A stretch of DNA of 29,656 bases, taken from assembly GCA_032718475.1 (NCBI GenBank), contig JAUCBJ010001726.1, positions 1 to 29,656 on the forward strand, in the 5' to 3' direction. The notes beneath the pieces are model-generated. The model was not told where the DNA came from. It was given only the letters and a program-made list of their open reading frames with translations, and did no database searches. This document shows, piece by piece, positions 19,539-29,656 of the stretch. The number at the start of each line of letters is the position of its first letter. Positions within the stretch are counted from its first letter, which is position 1. The DNA comes from Nemertoderma westbladi. Taxonomy: Eukaryota > Xenacoelomorpha > Nemertodermatida > Nemertodermatidae. The translations under genes were made by a program, and so were the position numbers.

Positions 19539-19675
19539 GACGGCTATGCTACTTATATATATTAAACTTTGGGAGTGGTGATGGTAGCATTTCGAGATAT
19601 CTTTAAAAACACAGATTATTTCTATATATAGAATTTGTACATATAGCGAATATGCAAACCGCTATAAAATGCTAC
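19539..19675. mobile_element. Possible short degenerate member of the TGCTAC foldback family
   Basis: Begins GACGGCTATGCTAC and ends AAACCGCTATAAAATGCTAC, matching the two ends of the 0.48-kb arm at 24200-24690 (GACGGTATTGCTAC and AAACCGTCGCAAAATGCTAC). The interior is short and unrelated by eye, so it may be an internally deleted copy. Confidence 0.35.
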
Positions 19676-20068
19676 ATTTTGTTATCCTTAATTATATTAA
19701 ATAATACTGTAGCCCATTAGTAGCAAAGTGAAATTACTATATGGAATTTAGTGATGATATCTGAAAATGTAAGGAAACATATGTAAGACTGCTATTGAGA
19801 AATATATAATGTAGTAGAATAATTGGGGGTCCCTAGCTTCTGTATGTAGGACGTAGAAGGCCACTGTTATTATAGTAGTAGAGTACGCCGTGCTATTTCA
19901 GTATTTAGTCTGTGCGATTTTGTGCTAGTTTTATTCTGCAATTTCCAGTCATTACAAATTAGGCCACTTATTTTCGTATTTCGATAGAACTATGTGTAGT
20001 ATGCATTGATAATGACGCAAATTACGAAATCTATCTATCGAAATCTATCTAAAATTATTCGAAATATA

Positions 20069-20695
20069 TCCATCCAACATCCATGATGGATCCGTCCAAC
20101 ATCCATGACGGATCCATCCAACATCCATGACGGATCCGTCCAACATCCATGATGGATCCGTCCAACATCCATGACGGATCCGTCCAACATCCATGACGGA
20201 TCCGTCCAACATCCATGATGGATCCGTCCAACATCCATGATGGATCCGTCCAACATCCATGACGGATCCGTCCAACTTCCTTGATGGATCCGTCCAACAT
20301 CCATGATGGATCCGTCCAACATCCATGACGGATCCATCCAACATCCATGACGGATCCGTCCAATATCCATGATGGATCCGTCCAACATCCATGACGGATC
20401 CATCCACCATCCATGACGGATCCGTCCAATATCCATGATGGATCCGTCCAACATCCATGACGGATCCGTCCAACATCCATGATGGATCCGTCCAACATCC
20501 ATGACGGATCCGTCCAACATCCATGATGGATCCGTCCAACATCCATGACGGATCCGTCCAACATCCATGACGGATCCGTCCAACATCCATGACGGATCCG
20601 TCCAACATCCGTGATGGATCCGTCCAACATCCATGACGAATCCGTCCAACATCCATGACGGATCCGTCCAACATCCATGATGGATCCGTCCAATA
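20069..20695. repeat. 22-bp minisatellite, 28 units, palindromic core
   Basis: Twenty-eight units without length change. The commonest unit is the perfect 12-bp palindrome GACGGATCCGTC followed by CAACATCCAT. Most variation is at the two CpG positions of the palindrome (GACGG to GATGG, CCGTCC to CCATCC), plus rare changes. Because 22 is 1 modulo 3, all three minus-strand frames are open and encode the same 22-residue periodic peptide; I do not regard this as coding. Confidence 0.95.
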
Positions 20696-20949
20696 TAAAA
20701 TCTCTGACTTTAAGTCTTATAAATCTCAGTCTGTCTGTCTCGCGATACAATAATAGAAAGCTAACTTGAGCAACGTCACTATCTCGTCATATTTTAAGTA
20801 TTTGTTTGCGTGAATCGAATGTGGTCAAAGTGGATTATTTTGCATCGTTTTAGGCCAAAATATATTACTGGTCAGCAATCAGGACTCAGGCGACTTTGTA
20901 ACTGCAGTTTCACCATTAGACTAAGAGCTGTTCTAACTGAAACTTTGCA

Positions 20950-20978
20950 GGTATGTATGTATGTATGTATGTATGTAC
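20950..20978. repeat. (GTAT)n microsatellite
   Basis: About seven tandem copies of a GTAT tetranucleotide. Confidence 0.9.
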
Positions 20979-20989
20979 CACAGAGATCT

Positions 20990-21370
20990 TACGCTGCCTG
21001 TTTGAGTGAGAGGACGCCGACCAGCCTACAGTTCTTCAATCTGCTGCTTGGGTGTGTAATCTCTGAGAGTGAAACCATTCCCATCACCAATTTTATTGTT
21101 TTTGAGCTGATACTGGGGAAATATCTACTACAAGATTGGATTCGTGTTTGGGAGGAAGCTGAAGTTCTCTAGTCTACCGGTAGTAGGTGGAATGTCTGAA
21201 GGTGAAAAAGTCCTGCGTTTTTGTTGTTTTTAATCTTTTCGAGCTGATGCATGGCATATATAGATTACACCACAGGCGGTTGCGTGTTTGGGAGGACGTA
21301 TATTATTCGGCAGTTCACCAGCCTGTCGCTAAGGGTCGACATGCCTGAAAGTGAAAACCGTAAATACTAA
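20990..21370. repeat. Diverged tandem copies of about 150-170 bp
   Basis: Three weakly similar blocks share the motif (A/T)GA(G/A)(A/G)GTGAAA near 21064, 21196 and 21345, and GTGTTTGGGAGGA at about 21144 and 21285. No coding frame is supported. Similarity is judged by eye only. Confidence 0.35.
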
Positions 21371-21432
21371 TCAAATTATACACCAGAAAAGATAAGAAAA
21401 ACAAACTAATATTTTAACCAGAGGGTGTTTAT

Positions 21433-21454
21433 CCCCCCCCCCCCCCCCCCCCCC
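21433..21454. repeat. Poly(C) run of 22
   Basis: An uninterrupted run of 22 C. Such a run is prone to length error, so its exact size in the genome is uncertain. Confidence 0.9.
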
Positions 21455-21564
21455 TACTTATCTGACCTGTTTCGAAACAGATAGAGTAATTGTAATTAAA
21501 ACAGTTATCGTAAAAAAAATATATTTGTATTTCGCTTCTAATATAAGCCAATGTATAGTATTGT

Positions 21565-24500
21565 TGCTGGATCGCTTTCCCAAATAAGTATTAGTCAATA
21601 ACGCTAAATAAAACAACAAGGTAGCATTTTGCGACGGTTTGTATTTTAAACATATATATAAATTATAAATATATTGAAACACAAATGTAACATACATGTC
21701 AGCTACTCTTACAAGCCATATTATTTTCACGAAAAATTTCACAAAAATAACATCCTGATAATTTTAAATCAACCCCATCTATTATAACGGTTATTAAGGT
21801 GTATGAATATTAAATTAAGTCTTGTTAATTTTCCAATGTATTTCAATAGTAAAATAATTAAAATATTTAAATTTCAAAAACTATCAAAAAGATAACTTCC
21901 CCTTTATTTTAAAATATATTTGAAGTGGATTTATAAGTTTAATATATGGGAGAATCAAAGCTAAAAATTACTTATCAACCTACTTAACGATTAATATTAT
22001 TAAATTTTGCATATGTAGATTCAAAATACAAAGGTAGCAGTACCGACAATATATAACAATTTCCCAGGTTGCGGATCAGGATGTGATTGTGAGTTGTCTG
22101 CTTAGGCGACTGTGTATTACATTAGACGGCAGTTTGTTTGGTTGATGTAAGTCATTATTGGTTTTTATCCTCCAATCCCATCTGTTTCGTGGAGTCTGTG
22201 TGATGCATGTTCGTTACGGCGGCGGCGACAGAATCCATATGCTGAGAGGTCAGCCTCCGGGCCGATCAGTATACGTGCGTATACGTTTATTCCAAACACT
22301 CAATCGAAGAAATTATCTTTAGTTTAAAATTATTATTAAAAATATGAAGAAATTATCGGGAGGGAGTGGGCCACCACGCTGTTGAACTACAGAACTGTTC
22401 TGTAGTTCGCGAGAAATCGTAGATAAATTGTTACAATTTATCTACGATTTCTCGCGAACTCTTCCAGTTTCTCGAACTCTTACAATTTGCTGTGCGCGAT
22501 ATAGCGCTCTCTAACAGCGGAGGAACTCAGTCAGTCAGTTGTTTACTTCAGTTGTTCTTCTCACCGGAGCTGATGTTTCCTTTACCAACTTCGATTCTAA
22601 GACGCCAAGACCACATTTTTTTTGATAGCGAAGTCTTATTCAGGGAACGGCAGGTCGTAGAAGAATCGTAATCAGATGTCTCGAAACAGTTGAAAAGTTC
22701 AGCATTGGGTATGGGTATTCCGAGTGTGTTTCGCCAGAGCGAAAGGCAGATTGTAAGTGAATCTCACATTAAAGTAGCGCCAAAAGTGCCTTCAGTGATC
22801 GCCTGCGCTTCAACATCGACTATGTACTACAGTATGCCTACTACCAACAAACTGTAAATAAAAAAACTAATACCAACTCAAGCCCATCTGTTGATGTGTG
22901 GTAGTGGTAGTAGAGGAGAGGCTACTACTGCTGTACTGCATTTGGTAGGCCTAACAGGTTGTTTATTTATTCGAGTTTATTATGACTGTATGTGGTTGCT
23001 TGTCAACGAACAATTGGACAGAATGCACAATACAATGCATAACACATAAGGTGTACGTAGGCCCTACACCTTGATAACACAATACAATGAGTCAACCCAC
23101 CTTTCCTTAAATGTCTTATACGCCAACCATTTAATAGACGTCTGGTCTCGCCAAATCAGAGAACAGTAAATAAGCTGCATTTAATTAACCAAATGTTGTT
23201 ATGTGGTGTGTAGTAAGAAAAATATTAGCTTGGGAAAGGAATTTATTAGCACGTAATGTAAATATTGTACTTAAATATTATTTGTAACAGCTTCATATTG
23301 GATTACTAATTATTTATTATTAATATTATTATTAAAATATGTTTGCAATCAATTTGCACCATTAAATCAAACATATACATTGGCGCAAGTAGTCCTCATT
23401 TATATTTATATCTTGTTGCAATGTTAAATTATCTACTAGGGAAAAGAGCGGGTTGCAGTGATGCGTTATTCTAACCAATACAATAAACTAAAGTCATTAG
23501 TACAGGTGACAGATTTAATTTTGGGAGTAATCAGCGCCGATTTTCCACTAGGAGGAGGGATGATTTCTGTCGTCGCGTCGAAAGTCTGCCGTATCTGAAT
23601 TATTATGAATTAATTATTTCGTTCTAGAGTAAGTTTAATAATATATACAATGTACAATTAGCCATTGTCAGCTGCCAGCCAACCTTTATACAATCAAAAT
23701 ATAAACGTTTTAAAAGAAAATAAATAAAAGTTAAAACAACTATTATTTAACCTGTTGGAAGTGGAATTATCAGCTTCAGAGAGGACCACGTCTGTAAAGA
23801 AAACCACGAAGTTTCTCCGCGGTTCGAGAGCTGATCTTCGAGAGCAATATCGCGCACAGTAAACTGTCACAGAAAATGAAAGAGTTCGCGAGAAATCGTA
23901 GAGAAATCGATCTGTAGTTCACACCAGTGCGGTCAAATCAATCCCTTGCAATAGAATCCAAGTTTGGAATAAAATAATTGATCTTTGTTGCCAATTAATA
24001 ATATAATAATTGACTTTATTGCTTGATATACAAAGACGATATACAATTCGTAGTCATGTAAATTGTTTAATATTTTTGTTTGCAACTCATATTACAGTAT
24101 ACTGTATATTTCGCATACCCACCCATTAATTGTTTTATTGAGAAGTTTTATTAAATATTAATTAATTTAATTAATTAAATTATGAATAAATCAATTATAA
24201 ATTGTTAAATAGTGACGGTATTGCTACCTTTGTATTTTGAATCTACATATGGAAAATTTAATAATATTAAACGTTAAGTGGGTTGATAAGTAATTCTTTG
24301 CTTTGATTCTCCTATGCATTCAACTTATGAATCCACTTAAATTATCTTTTAAAATAAAGGGGAAGTTATGTTTTTGATAATTTTTGAAATTTTGATTTTT
24401 GAATAATTTTGCTACTGAAATACATTGAAAAGCTGCGGAACTTATATATTCATACACCTTAATAACCGTTATAATAGATGGGGTTGATTTAAAATTATCA

Positions 24501-24690
24501 GGATGTTATTTTTGTGAAATTTTTCGTGAAAATAATATGGCTTGTAAGAGTAGCTGACATGTATGTTACATTTTGTGTTTCAATATATGTATAATTTATA
24601 TATATGTTTAAAACACAAACCGTCGCAAAATGCTACTTTATTGTTTTATTTAGCGTTATTGACTAATACTTATTTGAGAAAGCGGTTTTG
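21565..24690. mobile_element. Foldback element with nested inverted repeats
   Basis: The left arm (about 21565-22062) and right arm (about 24200-24690) are near-identical inverted copies of about 490 bp; for example GTATTAGTCAATAACGC near 21585 is the exact complement of the sequence near 24660. A second, shorter and more diverged inverted pair lies inside (about 22405-22530 and 23800-23925, sharing TCTACGATTTCTCGCGAAC and TGTGCGCGATAT). The central 1.3 kb has no ORF. No transposase is encoded, so mobility would depend on proteins supplied elsewhere. Confidence 0.8.
22384..22459. repeat. Two overlapping perfect palindromes
   Basis: 22384-22395 pairs perfectly with 22397-22408 (12-bp arms, 1-nt spacer). 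22405-22431 pairs perfectly with 22433-22459 (27-bp arms, 1-nt spacer). The two share GTTC at 22405-22408. The second arm sequence recurs near 23884-23903 as part of the inner inverted repeat. Confidence 0.95.
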
Positions 24691-25306
24691 TTGATTCAGG
24701 TGAATCAAATACATGCCAGGCATCAGTATAATGTGCAATGGTAAATTGTGCCAGACACAGAAGCATAAGGGGCGAGTCATGCGTTAGTGTAAGCCTTCAG
24801 GGTATGGCTATCAGTAAATTTAATTCACCTCGATGTAGCTCTTCTCTCTTTCAGTTTGTCTTACCTTTTTTTATTATGGGTAAACTGGATAGCTACTACT
24901 GGCGTTCCATACATTACGATTTCAAGGAAAAGCAATTACCTTCTATGCACCATTGCCATATCCCCAGATTTTCATACTTCAATAATAAATTGGCTGTTTG
25001 AGTAAATAAATAATTTGAATATGACTTGAATAATTTAATAGAAAGTAGCGTTGATTTTCTAATAGCAGTTAGAGATGTAAAACGTTTTATGCTTTAAATT
25101 AATAAACAACAATTTAGGAAATTATCATGAAACTGAAAGAAATACCTATTAAATACATAATCTGAAAATTTACTTCTGGAAAAATTATAAAATATTAATG
25201 TTTCAGAATAATAGCTTCTGTTACATTTTTATGGTTAATATGTTTCCACGGGGATAAATAATACTATTTCTATAAAAAAGTTGTGATAATAAATTGTTAG
25301 ATTTCG

Positions 25307-25790
25307 AATAAATCAATTAATATTTGTTAAATAATGACGGTACTGCTACCTTTGTATTTTGAATCTACATATGCAAAATTTAATAACAAGAACCGCTATC
25401 TGCATTGATAAATAATTTTTAGCATTGATTCTTCCATATATTAAACATATAAATCCACTTAAATTATCTTTTAAAATAAAAGTGTAAGTCATTTTTCGAT
25501 AATTTTAGAAATTACATTTTTTTAATTATTTTACCATTTAAATACATAGTAAATTAACAAAACTTAATATCCGTACAACTTAATATGTCTTCTAAGAGAT
25601 GCGCTTGTTTTTAAATTTTCAGGATGCCCAATTTCTGTAAATTTTTGTCAGAATAGTACAGCTTGTATGAATAGCTGACCCCTATGTTACATTTTGTGTC
25701 TCACTATATGTATAATTTATATATATGTTTACAATACAAACCGTCACAAAGTGCTACCTTATTTTCAAATTATATTTAGCATATGGGACT
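25307..25790. mobile_element. Solo, diverged copy of the foldback arm
   Basis: Follows the right arm of the foldback element in the same orientation from TAAATCAATTA through GACGGTACTGCTACCTTTG to AAACCGTCACAAAGTGCTACC, with scattered substitutions and small gaps. It has no partner in inverted orientation nearby, so the 0.48-kb arm appears able to exist alone. Confidence 0.75.
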
Positions 25791-25921
25791 ATGATGTAAG
25801 TCACTCTTCTATAACGTTTAGTAAGCATAAAATCCTTGTGCGATGTCCGCCTATCTGTCTAATTCAATGTTTCAACATCAATATTACAGCAATTATTTCT
25901 TTTATCTGTGCTCATGGATGA

Positions 25922-26092
25922 GAAAGATGTTCGGTAGATGACCCCCGCATCCGCAAAATGAAAGCATCCTTAAAGCTCTTTAAATTGCAGCTTTTCCGTG
26001 CAGCTGTGGAGGAAATTACAACTAGTAATTTTGCGGCTCTATGGCAATCCTTGCTGCGCTCTTGCAGATTTACAGATGATCCTCTTAGATAG
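25922..26092 (+). other. Short open frame, possible coding remnant (56 codons)
   Basis: A frame between two stops with plausible protein-like composition (a basic, Leu/Phe-rich helix followed by SNFAALWQSLLRS). No ATG near its start and no family recognised. It could be an exon or a transposase scrap; equally it may be chance. Confidence 0.2.
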
Positions 26093-27221
26093 TGTAGCTG
26101 AAAACAGAACCTTGAATTGGAAAAAAAAATGCAGTACCAAACCAAATACTACATCATTTTGAATATGCCACGCAACCCGCAATAGTAAATACGGTCCATT
26201 TTCATGAGATTTCACTCTCTCTTTGGCACAAATTAATCCTAAATTAATGTAATTATTAATTAATACATAGATATTTTTATGAGAACCGATATTAATTGAC
26301 TGCTTTCATTATACCTGTATTATAAAGTAGCACTTTACTTAGTCCTTTTCCAAGTGATCCAGAGATCGATAGTGGTAAAGTACAGTAGGCCTACATATAA
26401 CAACTAGGTATAATTAGTCAGAAACTACATGAGTTACTTAGCGAGGTAACCAAATGGTAAAGCCATGTAAAGAAGATTCAGGTTTAGGTTCAGTTTCATT
26501 GTAAAGCTCCCTAGCAATGTATCGTCTCTCTTGAATTTACAAATATATTATATTAGGCCAGTGCTACTCTTGTGCTACTGTACAAGTAGTGCTATATAAC
26601 AACAACAATTCATTGTTAACACTAACGGCGCTAAGTAAAGTTAAAATTTTTATTACTTAAATGAAGTACATGTAAATTAATTTAAAAATTCGACAATGAA
26701 ACTACAGACTGTGTAATCTACCTGTTTAGTGTTTATATCGTCGGTGATATGGCGAACAGCCAAAGTGCTAAAATGAGCTGTTGGGTAAAATGAGGTTTTA
26801 ACTGAAATTTGTACTAGAGTACCTTAGGGAGGTGTGATATAAACGCCAAAGTGATACTCACATCCACTGCTTCAGAGTGTCTTAGCCAAAGTGAGAATTG
26901 CAAATTAAGAGTAGGAGTTGAGGTAAAAACGCCAATCGCTTCTGTCATGTTACTGTACAAGTGTATTTTTTGCTAAGAAAGCCCAAACTTGGTATGGCAA
27001 AAAAGCCAAAGCGATGACTTAACATAGTTTGCCAGTGTAGGCCTATATTCCGGCTGTAGTCCGGAGAATAAATGGTTGGCTAAACTTTCAGTTTGTATTG
27101 AAATTCATTATAAAACATCATACTGGCTGCTACAATTCCATTGTAGCATTTAGCTCGTGTTCCTGTAGCTATTATTAGTTTGTTTGTTGGTGGCTGAATG
27201 CCTGGGTTTGTGGCTAGTTTG
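26093..27221. other. Gene-free region with recurring GCCAAAGTG motifs
   Basis: No supported gene. GCCAAAGTG or a close variant occurs at 26759, 26845, 26885 and 27005, and a truncated GCCAA at 26932, suggesting a decayed tandem repeat with units of roughly 40-90 bp. Confidence 0.4.
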
Positions 27222-27967
27222 TAACATGGTGCGTAACTAGAGAAACATGGTGTAACTAGAAAAACATGGTGTAACTAAAGAAACATGGTGTAACTAGAGA
27301 AACATGGTGTAACTAGAGAAACATGGTGTAACTAGAGAAACATGGTGTAACTAGAGAAACATGGTGTAACTAGAGAAACATGGTGTAACTAGAGAAACAT
27401 GGTGTAACTAGAGAAACATTGTGTAACTAGAGAAACATGGTGTAACTAGAGAAACATGGTGTAACTAGAGAAACATGGTGTAACTAGAGAAACATGGTGT
27501 AACTAGAGAAACATGGTGTAACTACAGAAACATGGTGTAACTAGAGAAACATTATGTAACTTGAGAAACATGGTGTAACTAGAGAAACATGGTGTAACTA
27601 GAGAAACATGGTGTAACTAAAGAAACATGGTGTAACTAGAGAAACATGGTGAAACTAGTGCAACATGGTGAAACTAGTGTAAAATTGTGTAACCAGTGTA
27701 AAATGGTGTAACTAGTGTAAAATGGTGTAACTAGTGTAACATGGTGTAACTAGTGTAACATGGTGTAACTAGTGTAAAATGGTGTAACTAGAGAAACATG
27801 GTGAAACTAGTGCAACATGGTGTAACTAGTGTAAAATGGTGTAACCAGTGTAAAATGGTGTAACTAGTGTAAAATGGTGTAACTAGTGTAAAATGGTGTA
27901 TCTAGTGTAACATGGTGTAACTAGTGTAACATGGTGTAACTAGTGTAAAATGGTGTAACTAGTGCAA
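27222..27967. repeat. 19-bp tandem array with two subfamilies
   Basis: About 39 units. Units up to about 27650 read mainly CATGGTGTAACTAGAGAAA; later ones mainly CATGGTGTAACTAGTGTAA or the same with AAATGG. A block of eight units starting near 27638 is repeated with nine units starting near 27790, showing higher-order duplication. No coding frame is supported. Confidence 0.95.
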
Positions 27968-28700
27968 TGAAAAAATAATTAGTGTATGAAAAAAGAATTA
28001 TTTTCTGAAATATCATCTTCATGCTGCCATTTTTGCAAAAATTAAACACAAAAATGTGATTATCTCGAAATTATATTTTTGCACCTTAGTTGATTTTCCA
28101 TATCACAGCACCGACGATATTGTTGCGCTCTTCACTATGAAATCCTCGTTTCACTTGGATTTTAAAACAACTTCCACTTGAATTTATTTCTAGATTACTC
28201 TACATGAAATAAAAATGTTAATTAAAAGGTCAGTTTCTTCAAGCACTACTTCTTACAATACAGCTCATATATTCGGAATAAATACTTTGCAGCTATTTGT
28301 AATATTCCTAGTAATTTAAGGGACAAGCTTGTTTTAAATTAATCAGAAACAATATTTTTGGAAAATTTTGCACAAAATTCCGTACGCAAGTAGCTTGTTT
28401 TAGTTGTTTTCATGTAATAATTCAAATTGCCAGAATACAAACCGTCAAAAAAAGCTACGCAACATTTGGGCTTGTATACCTGTTAGTTAGTTACTTAATT
28501 ACTCGATTATATGATTACTAATTAGCTTTATTATCCAGCTTGTATAACCATATCGAAATTTAATTGTTTTGCGTTATTGTATCACGCTTAATGGGCTTAT
28601 CAACTAGCTTGTCAGATTATGGTAGCATTGTAGCCACTTTGTCACCATTGCTACCTAAGTAGCAAGGGTGCCACTCATGGTAGCTGAACCGACAGTTTCA
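27968..28700. other. Gene-free A/T-rich spacer
   Basis: No supported gene. AAACCGTCAAAAAAAGCTAC at 28439-28458 resembles one end of the TGCTAC repeat family. Several GTAGCAA/TTGCTAC words occur at 28620-28680. Confidence 0.4.
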
Positions 28701-28710
28701 TATTCTGCAT

Positions 28711-28760
28711 AGGTAGCAAGGACGCCAGTCCCTTTTTAGTGAGAATGGCGTCCTTGCTAC
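28711..28760. repeat. Small hairpin element, 15-bp perfect arms
   Basis: GTAGCAAGGACGCCA (28711-28725) is exactly complementary to 28746-28760 with a 20-nt loop. A related half-site, GTAGCAAGGGTGCCA, lies just upstream near 28661. It abuts a (TA)n tract and the broken end of the LINE pseudogene. Confidence 0.75.
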
Positions 28761-28770
28761 GTTTTGTGTC

Positions 28771-28779
28771 CATACATAT

Positions 28780-28813
<34 letters not shown>

Positions 28814-28826
28814 AGGCATATATAGA
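28771..28826. repeat. (TA)n microsatellite
   Basis: TA repeats with a few CA/GC interruptions, lying exactly where recognisable LINE coding sequence stops. Confidence 0.85.
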
Positions 28827-29656
28827 GCTACCCAAGCCTTTGCTTTCCTAACTTATATGTCCTTTTTGCTACTCTCTATCCATGATCCAAGGTACTGGAA
28901 GTCATCGACCTTCCTTAGTTGATTATTATCAATGGTTGTCAAGTTTCCATCAACATTAAAGGTCATTAATTCAGTCTTGGTAGCATTTATATGCAATCCA
29001 ACCTCCTTAGCAGCCCTCTCCACATTATTTAGTAGACGCTGTGCATCTGCTAGCGTATTAGAGAGCAGGGCGATGTCATCCGCAAAGTCGGTGTCTGTGA
29101 CTGTAGTTGCCGGATATCTACTACTTCTGCGTTTTTGAAGTGTGAATCCCAGATCTTCACCCTTTGTGGCCGTCCGCATTGCGTAATCCATCACAATTAC
29201 AAATAGTAATGGTGCTAATGTGTCACCTTGCAGTACGCCAGCCAGGATTGAGAAAAACTCAGTTTCACCATCTGGTGAGAGTACCTGCGCTTCGGTGTCA
29301 CAATATAACAATCCAATGCCAGCAACAATTACTTCTGGTATTCCATAAGCTCTTAGGATTTCAAGCATTTTACCTCAATGGATGGAGTCGAATGCCTTCT
29401 TTAAGTCCACAAAAGTCATGACTGTGGGGAGATTCTTTGACTTAATTCCTTCAATCAGTCTCCGTAGTGCAAGTTTCTGAACTATTGTTGATCTACTTGG
29501 TCGAAATCCGTTTTGGCCCTTACACAGTAGTTTCTCTATGTGAGGCCTAATCCTATATAGAATAATTTTATTGTATATTTTGGCAGCTACCACAAGCAGA
29601 CAGATCCCACGATAGTTTGTTGGTATGCCGAGGTCTCCTTTCTTGGGGAGAAGCTT
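28815..29656 (-). pseudogene. Non-LTR retrotransposon reverse transcriptase, broken and partial
   Basis: RNA-directed DNA polymerase of a LINE. The frame is open to the right edge, so its beginning is outside the window. Reading down the minus strand: KKGDLGIPTNYRGICLL, NGFRPSRST, motif A FVDLKKAFD, motif B GVLQGDTLAPLLF, motif C FADDIALLS, then INATKTELM and YLGSWIESS. An in-frame TGA at 29375-29377 follows DSIH where relatives usually have Arg, and a TAA lies at 28853-28855. Homology-like sequence continues about a dozen codons further, then meets the (TA)n tract. Two nonsense codons with preserved catalytic motifs indicate a fairly recent, dead copy. I do not assign a clade. Confidence 0.88.

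Larger units (their letters stand above)
16979..20040. other. Gene-free A/T-rich region
   Basis: No supported gene in 3 kb. Small open frames (for example near 17700 and 18320-18520) have no recognisable content. GTACCGGTAC at 18782-18791 is a short palindrome. A (TA)n tract lies at 19247-19280. A degenerate short relative of the foldback family is at 19539-19675. I looked here for the second LTR of the Gag-integrase ORF and saw none. Confidence 0.5.

Noticed and set aside
20069-20695. CRISPR array
   Set aside because: Units are contiguous 22-bp repeats with no unique spacers, in a eukaryotic setting.
20035-20750. Three overlapping minus-strand open frames of 205-231 codons with a repeating MLDGSVMDVGR-like peptide
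   Set aside because: They are a by-product of a 22-bp repeat without stops: all three frames give the same periodic peptide. No start context, promoter or unique sequence supports coding.
24738-25001. 87-codon plus-strand frame with an internal TTCTCTCTTTCAG acceptor-like site
   Set aside because: No family recognised, composition unconvincing, and no donor or conserved neighbour; a host exon cannot be excluded but is not supported.

Overview
This window looks like AT-rich, repeat-laden nuclear DNA of an animal, most likely an aquatic invertebrate. The grounds are a BEL/Pao-type Gag-protease-integrase ORF, a non-LTR retrotransposon fragment, a virus-like protein-primed DNA polymerase of a type I associate with Maverick/adintovirus-like elements in invertebrate genomes, foldback and MITE-like repeats, minisatellites and (TA)n tracts. 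No conventional host gene is recognisable. The species cannot be named from sequence alone.

Left part (1-9.7 kb): a virus-like block. A family-B DNA polymerase enters from the left edge and runs to 2154 (+). It is followed at once by a TATA-binding-protein-like ORF (2169-2684, +) that has no usable ATG but sits behind a good 3' splice site. A stretch with tRNA T-arm-like signatures follows (2745-3235). Two further ORFs lie on the minus strand, a 139-residue Ser/Thr-rich then acidic protein (5026-5445) and a 563-residue orphan (7739-9430). Each has a TATA-like box about 125 nt upstream of its ATG. The spacers hold several pairs of diverged direct repeats. Polymerase, TBP-like factor and TATA-driven unknown genes together suggest an endogenous DNA virus or large DNA transposon; only part of it is visible.

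Middle (9.7-17 kb): low-complexity A/T sequence, a 0.3-kb MITE-like element with 24-bp perfect inverted ends and dense GTGTCA/TGACAC boxes, then a 1913-codon minus-strand ORF (11237-16978). It encodes Gag (coiled coil, DUF1759-like region, zinc knuckles), aspartic protease, HHCC zinc finger and DDE integrase of BEL/Pao type. The reverse transcriptase/RNase H block expected between protease and integrase is absent and replaced in frame by a linker of about 200 residues. No LTRs were found by eye. The C-terminal tail continues in another frame to a stop followed directly by AATAAA.

Right part (17-29.7 kb): essentially gene-free. It contains a 28-unit array of a 22-bp repeat built on the palindrome GACGGATCCGTC, a nested foldback element with arms of about 490 bp (21565-24690), a related solo arm (25307-25790), a 19-bp repeat array with higher-order structure (27222-27967), a small hairpin element next to a (TA)n tract, and a non-LTR reverse transcriptase pseudogene running off the right edge.

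The most interesting points are the polymerase plus TBP-like pair with matched TATA promoters, the reverse-transcriptase-less Gag-protease-integrase ORF, and the speculative possibility that both belong to one composite element in which a DNA polymerase stands in for the missing reverse transcriptase.
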